From an uncultured Lachnospiraceae bacterium (lineage in GTDB: Bacteria > Bacillota > Clostridia > Lachnospirales > Lachnospiraceae), in contig CAJUMC010000007.1 of the NCBI GenBank assembly GCA_910587085.1, positions 35,990 to 99,989 on the forward strand: a stretch of 64,000 nucleotides of DNA. Reading direction: 5' to 3'. The notes beneath the pieces were generated by a model. That model was not told the origin of the DNA. It ran no database searches and worked only from the letters and a program-made list of their open reading frames with translations. Numbering within the stretch: position 1 is the first letter of the stretch; each line of letters starts with the position of its first letter. The position numbers and the translations under genes were made by a program. This document shows positions 58,411-64,000 of this stretch, piece by piece.

Positions 58411-60284
58411 TCCGCATCCTCCTTCCGCTCCTCATAGCAGACACCGCCGTGAAATACGTTTGCACCGCAGCCCGCGCACGCCTTCCGGCAGTTCGGCGTA
58501 ACAACTTCCTGAATCCCCTTCTGATATTCGCGCCGGAGAAATTCCTTCGTTACACCCGCATCAATAAAATCCCACGGGAAAATCTCATCCACGCCGCGCT
58601 CCCTGCTCGTATAAAAACCGGGGTCGACACCGTTTTTCCGGAAGACCTCTTTCCATACATCATATTTGAAATAATCCGTCCATGCGTCATAGACGCAGCC
58701 GGCCCGGTAGGCATCATGGATGGAACGGGAAAGCCGCCGGTCCCCGCGCGCAAAAATGCCTTCCATCACGGAGACATCAGCATCATGCCAGTTGTACCGG
58801 ATGCTGCGCGCGTTCGGAAGCTCCTTCAGGCGCGCGCTGACAATCCGCTGCTTTGCCAGAAATTCCTCCTCCGTGCTCATCGCAGCCCACTGGAACGGCG
58901 TAAACGGCTTCGGGACAAAAAAGGAGGTGCTTGTCACAATCTGCACTTTACCGCTGCGCTCCTCCTTCGGAAGCGAGTAATAAACCCCCGCAATCCGGTC
59001 GGACAGCTCTGCAATCTCCCGGATATCCTCCTCCCTTTCCGTGGGAAGCCCAAGCATAAAATAGAGCTTGACCTTGTTCCAGCCGGAGCGGAACGCGTCC
59101 GATGCGCCGCGCAGGATATTCTCCTCGCTGAGTCCCTTGTTGATCACGTTGCGCATGCGCTGCGATCCGGCCTCCGGCGCGAAGGTCAGGCTGCTCTTGC
59201 GGATATCCTGTACCTTGCTCATCACATCCAGCGCAAACGCGTCAATACGCAGGGACGGCAGGGAAATATTAACCTTCTGGCGATCAAATTCATCGATCAG
59301 ATAATAGACAAGCTCCGGCAGTTCCTTATAGTCGCTCGAGCTTAAAGAACTCAGGGTGATCTCATCCTGCCCGGTATTCTCGATCATCTTTTTCGCGCGC
59401 TCCTTTAAAAACCCGATATCGCGCGCGCGGATCGGGCGGTAAAGCATGCCGGCCTGACAGAAGCGGCAGCCGCGGATGCAGCCGCGCTGGATCTCCAGCA
59501 CAACGCGATCCTGGATCGGGCGCAGAAACGGCACAATCGGCTTTTCCGGGTAGAAGGTATCGCTCAGGCTCATTTCCACCTGTTTCCGGATCACCGGCTT
59601 TGCGGCCGGGTGAACCGGCACAAACGACGCGATCGTCCCGTCCTCGCGGTAAGCCGTCTCATAAAACGAGGGTACGTACATCCCTTCGATTTCCGCCACC
59701 CTGGCAAGATAATCCGCGCGCGTGCCGCCGCATTTTCTGTTTTCCAGATAGGCGTCAAGCACCTGACCGTACACCGTTTCGCCCTCGCCGATATAGAAAA
59801 AATCGAAGAAATCAGCGATCGGTTCCGGATTGTATGAGCACGGCCCGCCTCCGATCACGATCGGATCATTCTCGCCGCGCTCGGCGGCATACAGCGGAAT
59901 ATGGGACAGATCCAGGATCTGCAGAATATTCGTATAGCACATTTCATACTGGAGCGTGATGCCGAGAAAATCAAAATCCCTTACCGGGTCCTGTGATTCC
60001 AGCGCAAACAGCGGAATATCCCGCTCCCTTAAAATCGGATCCAGATCCATCCACGGCGAGTAGACGCGTTCGCACCAGGTATCCTCGCGCCGGTTGAACA
60101 TATCGTACAGAATCTGTATGCCCAGATGAGACATCCCGACCTCATACACATCGGGGAAGCACATGCAGAATCGGATATCAATCCTGTCCCTGTCCTTCAT
60201 AACGGAATTGATCTCGCCTCCGATATAGCGGGCGGGCTTCTCTATGCGAAGCAATATATCGTCCGGCAATGCCAGTTTTCTCAT
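58407..60284 (-). CDS. TIGR03960 B12-binding radical SAM protein
   Basis: 625-residue radical SAM enzyme. An N-terminal cobalamin-binding-like region (about residues 40-190) leads to the cluster motif CIRGCRFCQAGMLYRP (CxxxCxxC), and a C-terminal KACAGCGANVFHGGVCYEE cysteine cluster may bind another metal. The substrate is unknown. AAAGGGG precedes the ATG at 60284. It is the first gene of the radical SAM-DUF2344-rng-ybaK run, a conserved order that hints at RNA or ribosome modification. Confidence 0.92.
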   Translation of the reverse strand: MRKLALPDDILLRIEKPARYIGGEINSVMKDRDRIDIRFCMCFPDVYEVGMSHLGIQILYDMFNRREDTWCERVYSPWMDLDPILRERDIPLFALESQDPVRDFDFLGITLQYEMCYTNILQILDLSHIPLYAAERGENDPIVIGGGPCSYNPEPIADFFDFFYIGEGETVYGQVLDAYLENRKCGGTRADYLARVAEIEGMYVPSFYETAYREDGTIASFVPVHPAAKPVIRKQVEMSLSDTFYPEKPIVPFLRPIQDRVVLEIQRGCIRGCRFCQAGMLYRPIRARDIGFLKERAKKMIENTGQDEITLSSLSSSDYKELPELVYYLIDEFDRQKVNISLPSLRIDAFALDVMSKVQDIRKSSLTFAPEAGSQRMRNVINKGLSEENILRGASDAFRSGWNKVKLYFMLGLPTEREEDIREIAELSDRIAGVYYSLPKEERSGKVQIVTSTSFFVPKPFTPFQWAAMSTEEEFLAKQRIVSARLKELPNARSIRYNWHDADVSVMEGIFARGDRRLSRSIHDAYRAGCVYDAWTDYFKYDVWKEVFRKNGVDPGFYTSRERGVDEIFPWDFIDAGVTKEFLRREYQKGIQEVVTPNCRKACAGCGANVFHGGVCYEERKEDAE

Positions 60285-60442
60285 TGTTGTACCCCTTTCC
60301 CGCGCACTCCCGCTCCTCCTGCAGCGTCCGCACGGCGCCCTAAGCCGGGCTGCTTCTGCGGCTGCCGGGTTCGGCCGGGCCTCAAAACCGCGCGCGTTTC
60401 AGGGACATTCTATCATACTTTTGCAGGTTCCGAAAGCTTATC

Positions 60443-60471
60443 TTGAAAAAAAGGCGCGCGGCAGTTATAAT
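60443..60471 (+). promoter_or_regulatory. Promoter of the zinc-ribbon protein gene
   Basis: TTGAAA (60443-60448) and TATAAT (60466-60471) spaced by 17 bases, 34 bases before the start. Confidence 0.82.
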
Positions 60472-60505
60472 AAACTGGGAAAACTTATTGAAAGGAGGCG
60501 CCGGT

Positions 60506-61561
60506 ATGTGGTGTCCAATCTGTAAAAATGAGTATCGGGAAGGGATCGCCTTCTGCCCGGACTGCAAAACGGCTTTGACGGAATCCCTGAGCGAAGAGAC
60601 GGAGGAAACGGAGCTGCTTGTCAGCCTGGACGAGGAAGCGGATGCAAAAAAACTTGCCGCCTATCTGGAATACTCCGGCATTACGGCACAACTAAAAGAG
60701 GATGCACAGAGCGGGGCGTTTTCCGTACTCGTTCCGAAGAGGAAATTAAAGCAGGCGAAAAAAGCATTTTCTGCTTTCTATACAGTGGAGGTAACGGCGG
60801 AATATGAGCAGAAGCTGGCAGCGGCACTGGAAAAAAGCAGAAAAACAGACAGCAGCACAGAAGAAATGATCGAACCGGAGCTGTCCGGCAAACCGGATGA
60901 AACTCCCGGCGACGGTGTTCCGGAGGGCGGAGACAGATTAACGGAAAAAGAGGATTTTTCAAAAGAGGATTTTTCACAGGAAGAAGACGGTGCAGAAGGC
61001 GCGGAGGACGAAAGCTCTGCCGGGGACGCCTCCTCAAAACAGGATGCCCCGGAGGAGGACGAAGTTGAAAAGGCGCTTCTTGAAGCTATCTCCCAGTCTT
61101 CCAAGGGCTCCTATGTATCCAGGGCGGAAAAAAGTGCCGACTACCGTTCTTCCGGCGTCACCTTTACCGTGTTCGGCGTCCTGGGCATTATTGTTATGAT
61201 ACTGCACTGGGCCGGGGTATTCCGGTATTTTTCCACGGTTTCCGCCGTTGTTATCTCGGTTCTCTTTTTGGCTTTTCTGGTGATCGGCATCGACAGCTTC
61301 CGCCGTGCCGCACGCGCCAAGGAGGAGGCGGTGCAGGAAGAAAATTTTATCAGAGAGCTTACCTGCTGGCTTGAAAAAAACCTGACGCTGGAGAGTCTCT
61401 GCGCTGCTGATCAGGAAGGATCCTCGGACGAGGTCAATTTCCTCAACCGGATGTCGGAGTTCAAAGAGATTATCACAAAGCAGTTCGGCGAGCTGGATCC
61501 GGGCTTTCTTGATCAGTTCACCGAAGAATATTACAACGAGCACTTTGAAAAACAGAGTTGA
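60506..61561 (+). CDS. Zinc-ribbon, DUF2007-like membrane protein with acidic linker
   Basis: 351 residues. A zinc ribbon opens the protein (Cys3, Cys6, Cys17 and Cys20: MWCPICKNEY and FCPDCK). A DUF2007-like segment follows (about 35-95, LLVSLDEEADAKKLAAYLE), then a strongly acidic low-complexity linker (about 115-190), two membrane segments (about 218-236 and 243-262), and a helical tail to 351. The start at 60506 has AAAGGAGGCG upstream. Both ends are probably cytoplasmic. No function is known. Confidence 0.82.
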   Translation: MWCPICKNEYREGIAFCPDCKTALTESLSEETEETELLVSLDEEADAKKLAAYLEYSGITAQLKEDAQSGAFSVLVPKRKLKQAKKAFSAFYTVEVTAEYEQKLAAALEKSRKTDSSTEEMIEPELSGKPDETPGDGVPEGGDRLTEKEDFSKEDFSQEEDGAEGAEDESSAGDASSKQDAPEEDEVEKALLEAISQSSKGSYVSRAEKSADYRSSGVTFTVFGVLGIIVMILHWAGVFRYFSTVSAVVISVLFLAFLVIGIDSFRRAARAKEEAVQEENFIRELTCWLEKNLTLESLCAADQEGSSDEVNFLNRMSEFKEIITKQFGELDPGFLDQFTEEYYNEHFEKQS

Positions 61562-61568
61562 CATCTGT

Positions 61569-61614
61569 AAAAAGGACAGAATCCAAAATTCTCAGAATCC
61601 GGATTCTGTCCTTT
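61569..61614. terminator. Bidirectional terminator
   Basis: AAAGGACAGAATCC (61571-61584) pairs with GGATTCTGTCCTTT (61601-61614). T-rich flanks on both strands (CTTTTTAC on the minus side) fit termination for the convergent genes. Confidence 0.82.
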
Positions 61615-61624
61615 CCGATCCGGC

Positions 61625-63163
61625 TCATTTGGCCGGGCGCATGCTTTTCACAAGCTTCTCCGCAGCATCGCTGATATTCGGCTGCAGGCTTTCCATCGCA
61701 TCCGTTACGTTGACGGTGACATGCTCCGAGCCCTCGTACCAGGTATAGATGGCATTGCGGAAGGTAAGACGGCTGATTTCAATATCGGCGGCCTCCTCAA
61801 AGGTCAGCCGGATATTTTTCAGTTCAATTTCGTAGTCAAGCCTGACAACATCTCTGGCGCCCAGCCTTACCGTTTCCAGCGAAAAATCGGTTATTTTCGC
61901 CGTCTCTGCATGATATACCGATTTCCAGCTGTTCTGCAGCATTTTTCTGGTGTACACCAGCTTCATTGTCCGCTCCAGCTCCTCAAAATCCGGGGCATCC
62001 TCCAGCTTGTCCACCATGATCCGGATGTTCGAGGCAGCGGTCAGTTTGTCCGAATTCAGTGCGGAAACGCCGAACAGAACGCTTCCGTCCTCGCCCTCCT
62101 CCTCTTTCACCTGATAGGAAGGCGGCAGCTCCAGTTCCCAGCCGGACAGCACCCTTTTCTCCGTTCTGAAATTTTCAAGCGTCACCGTAAGACTCAGCGA
62201 ATCCGAAGCCAGGACATTCCCCTCATATTTTTTTCGATCCGTCAGCCATTTTTTCATGGCATTCTCGGTTTCAAATGCATAGGCCTTTACCACATATGGC
62301 GCACAGCGCGACGCGAGGAAAACGCCGTCTGTGACAGAAGCATTCACCGATACGGCTCCCTTCGGCGTCAGCACCTCATAATAGATGACATTGCTTGTGT
62401 TCTTGTCGGTTCCCGCCACCGTTCTACAAGTGTAGTAAAGCTGATAGCCGACCGAGGTGCGGAGCGCGTTCGGACGCACATTTTCCTCGAGCTCCAGCGT
62501 CAGTTCCCGGATGTTGTCGCGCACACGCACGCTCGTCTTCAGCGTTCGGACGCTTCCGTCCGGCAGCGCTACCGTACATACTACCGTTGTCTTCCCCGCC
62601 CCGGCCGACGCAATCCGGCCGTTTTTATCCACCGTGACTATGGACGGATCCTTCGAGTTCCAGGCAAGGACGGCTCCCTCCGGTATCCCGGAGACAGTCA
62701 GCTGTTTTTCCGTTATGCCGCCCTCCTTCAGATACAGAATCACTGCAGTGTCGGAAATTTTCGGTCCGGTTTCCTCCTTCGCCCCGATTAGCTCGGACGC
62801 CGCCTCTGCCGGTTCGGCCGCACGGAATTCCTCCGCTTTCTGCTCCGATATGATTTTCCGTATGGCCTGCTCCGCTTCCTCCGCTGCGATTTCTTCCGGC
62901 TGCCGGGCTCCGAAGGCTTGTGCATGGGCAGGACAGGCCGCGCCTGCAAAAATCAGGGCGGAAATCAGAAGAAACGCAGGGCGTCCGGTCATCCCCTGTC
63001 CGCGGCTCAGCATATTGTTTTTCCGGCTCCGTGCCTCCGTCTCTCCGTCTCCGGACGCCCTGGTTCCCGTTTTTTTGTTTTCCGGAACAGCGTTCTTTTC
63101 ATTCCCCGTTTTTTCGATCTCCGGTTGTTTGTGTCCCGGTTTTAAAATCTCCAACCGTCTCAT
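61625..63163 (-). CDS. Exported protein with bacterial Ig-like (BIG2) domain
   Basis: 512 residues. A long charged N-terminal tail (about 1-57) precedes a signal segment (TGRPAFLLISALIFAGAACPAHA). A helical region (about 85-125) leads to a BIG2-type Ig-like domain (about 135-215, with PSIVTVDKNGRIASAGAGKT), then a beta-rich region of unknown family to the end. GAGGAA precedes ATG 63163; a shorter start at the residue-58 methionine would give a conventional signal peptide. Possibly a surface or wall-associated protein. Confidence 0.78.
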   Translation of the reverse strand: MRRLEILKPGHKQPEIEKTGNEKNAVPENKKTGTRASGDGETEARSRKNNMLSRGQGMTGRPAFLLISALIFAGAACPAHAQAFGARQPEEIAAEEAEQAIRKIISEQKAEEFRAAEPAEAASELIGAKEETGPKISDTAVILYLKEGGITEKQLTVSGIPEGAVLAWNSKDPSIVTVDKNGRIASAGAGKTTVVCTVALPDGSVRTLKTSVRVRDNIRELTLELEENVRPNALRTSVGYQLYYTCRTVAGTDKNTSNVIYYEVLTPKGAVSVNASVTDGVFLASRCAPYVVKAYAFETENAMKKWLTDRKKYEGNVLASDSLSLTVTLENFRTEKRVLSGWELELPPSYQVKEEEGEDGSVLFGVSALNSDKLTAASNIRIMVDKLEDAPDFEELERTMKLVYTRKMLQNSWKSVYHAETAKITDFSLETVRLGARDVVRLDYEIELKNIRLTFEEAADIEISRLTFRNAIYTWYEGSEHVTVNVTDAMESLQPNISDAAEKLVKSMRPAK

Positions 63164-63252
63164 AAATTCCTCGCAATTCCGCCGGCCATGCAGCCGGCTC
63201 TGACGATATGCACCATCCGATGCAGTTAATAATTTTGTAACAATTCAGCCTG

Positions 63253-63281
63253 ATTATACAAAAAAGCCAGACGTTCCGCAA
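63253..63281 (-). promoter_or_regulatory. Promoter of the Ig-like protein gene
   Basis: Minus strand TTGCGG (plus 63276-63281) and TATAAT (63253-63258) spaced by 17 bases. Confidence 0.7.
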
Positions 63282-63386
63282 GCCCTTTCTTGCTTTTTTT
63301 ACCATTCCGGGCTACAGTTTTCCGCGTTCCGTGCCGATATATAAGGGAGATGGGCAAATCTGCCCTCAATACATAAAGAGGCTGTC

Positions 63387-63611
63387 ATGGGACTGATTCA
63401 GCGTTTTAAGAACATCCGCAGCATCAAGGATCTCGTTATTGCGATTGTCGTGCTTGTTGTGGCCAGAGTTATTTTTTCCGTTGTCATGGGTCTGCTCGGC
63501 ACCGCTCTCCCGATGCTCTCGCTGCTGTGGAAAATTCTCGGCATCGTCTGGAATGTCGTATGCCTGATCTGCATCGTGCTGGCAGTGCTCGGTTTTGTCA
63601 AGAGCCTGTAA
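63387..63611 (+). CDS. Small two-segment membrane protein
   Basis: 74 residues: a charged start (MGLIQRFKNIRSIKDL) and two hydrophobic stretches (about 17-38 and 43-70). AAGAGG precedes the ATG. No family is recognised with confidence. It resembles small membrane proteins of unknown role common in Clostridia. Confidence 0.6.
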   Translation: MGLIQRFKNIRSIKDLVIAIVVLVVARVIFSVVMGLLGTALPMLSLLWKILGIVWNVVCLICIVLAVLGFVKSL

Positions 63612-64000
63612 AGGAGCGTCGGAAAGTACGAAGGATAAGGCGGAACAATCAAAAAATCCGCAAAAAACGGGAGAAGAAACGCAATGTCATTTGATTAAGC
63701 GTAAAATCATTAAGTTAAGGAGTAAATCTGCGGATTTGCTCCTTGAAATTCTATCTGCAAATTTTTTATATTAAATTAAGCATTTTATGCTGTCAGATTT
63801 TTTGGAGATTTTAGATATTTTTAAAGGGTTATTCAAAGTTGAAGATGCAAAAGGAAATATAAAATATCAGGCTATCTTTACAGGTTGTCAAAACGAATTA
63901 TCCCCGTTTCTCATAAAGAAAATGATTTGCATGGAAAAATATACCTAATCCTGAATTATTCATGAGCATATAAAAGCACTTAATACTACAAAACCTCAAA
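63612..64000 (+). other. 389-base AT-rich tail without a firm gene
   Basis: A stem AAGGAGTAAATC/GATTTGCTCCTT (63717-63744, one G-U pair) and a second, exclusive pairing ATTTGC/GCAAAT (63734-63739 with 63757-63762) followed by six T may act as a terminator for the gene at 63387. A 53-codon frame from ATG 63787 to TAA 63948 (DIFKGLFKVEDAKGNIKYQ near its start) has no ribosome site and may be a gene remnant. Confidence 0.45.
63787..63948 (+). pseudogene. Possible 53-residue coding remnant
   Basis: The frame reads MLSDFLEILDIFKGLFK then VEDAKGNIKYQAIFTGCQ and ends FLIKKMICMEKYT. Composition is protein-like, but no Shine-Dalgarno site precedes the ATG and it matches no family recognised here. It may be the remains of a longer gene. 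Confidence 0.25.

Noticed and set aside
1..64000. tRNA, rRNA, tmRNA, RNase P RNA or 4.5S RNA genes
   Set aside because: None recognised in the intergenic gaps by eye. A covariance search was not possible here.

Overview
The window reads as a chromosomal segment of a low-to-mid GC Gram-positive anaerobe of the class Clostridia, most likely Lachnospiraceae or a close relative. This is an inference from gene order and protein style, not from a species marker: mreBCD-mrdA-minCDE-rodA-mgsA, an HlyD-like gene next to yggS-sepF-ylmH-divIVA, lexA divergent from a LysM protein, rplU-prp-rpmA-obg, ylxM-ffh-rpsP-KH-rimM-trmD, and the radical SAM (TIGR03960)-DUF2344-rng trio. No rRNA or tRNA genes were seen. 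Most of the window is housekeeping DNA with strong gene-order conservation, interrupted by AT-richer accessory patches.

Layout, left half. 1-8251 is a plus-strand shape and division operon (MreB end, MreC, MreD, a PBP2 with a large insert, MinC, MinD, MinE, RodA). mgsA, a serine D-Ala-D-Ala carboxypeptidase and a small P-loop protein follow, then a stem-loop terminator. 11079-15610 is the SepF neighbourhood (HlyD-like membrane protein, YggS, SepF, YlmH, DivIVA). aroB, lspA and an RluD-type pseudouridine synthase come next. 19140-24272 is accessory: an AAA/DUF4143 ATPase, a BlaI/MecI-type repressor with palindromes upstream and a 36-bp tandem repeat beginning in its own 3' end, an S66 LD-carboxypeptidase, and a XerS-like recombinase. 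24294-28440 holds a large cell-wall amidase, a YneA-like LysM protein and divergent lexA with three LexA boxes: an SOS/division control module.

Layout, right half (nearly all minus strand). 28576-33289 is a ribosome-assembly operon read from an rplU promoter and leader: rplU, prp, rpmA, obg, yhbY, nadD, yqeK, rsfS. A small lipoprotein gene flanked by long inverted repeats separates it from gpsA, plsY, der, a PDZ/radical SAM DUF512 protein and aroA. pgeF, yraN, an FlhB-tail protein, rnhB, rbgA, lepB and rplS (own promoter and leader) follow. Two ABC exporter genes interrupt the usual trmD-rplS adjacency. The ylxM-ffh-rpsP-KH operon, with rimM-trmD behind an internal terminator, ends at a divergent promoter pair. 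Beyond it lie a J-like/NTF2-like/degenerate-GGDEF protein, a 66-bp perfect palindrome, a DUF6465 AT-hook protein, ybaK, rng, DUF2344, TIGR03960, a zinc-ribbon membrane protein, an Ig-like surface protein and a small membrane protein.

How the genes work together: cell elongation (Mre/PBP2/RodA), septum placement (Min, SepF, DivIVA) and wall remodelling (carboxypeptidases, amidase, LD-carboxypeptidase, PgeF) dominate the left. Ribosome assembly and protein export (Obg, RbgA, Der, RsfS, YhbY, RimM, TrmD, Ffh, LepB, LspA) dominate the right. No single unmistakably new system is present. The best candidates for something undescribed are the repressor plus tandem repeat at 20500-21730, the J-like/degenerate-GGDEF protein at 53938-55068, the palindrome at 55137-55202 and the inverted-repeat-flanked lipoprotein gene at 33290-34014.
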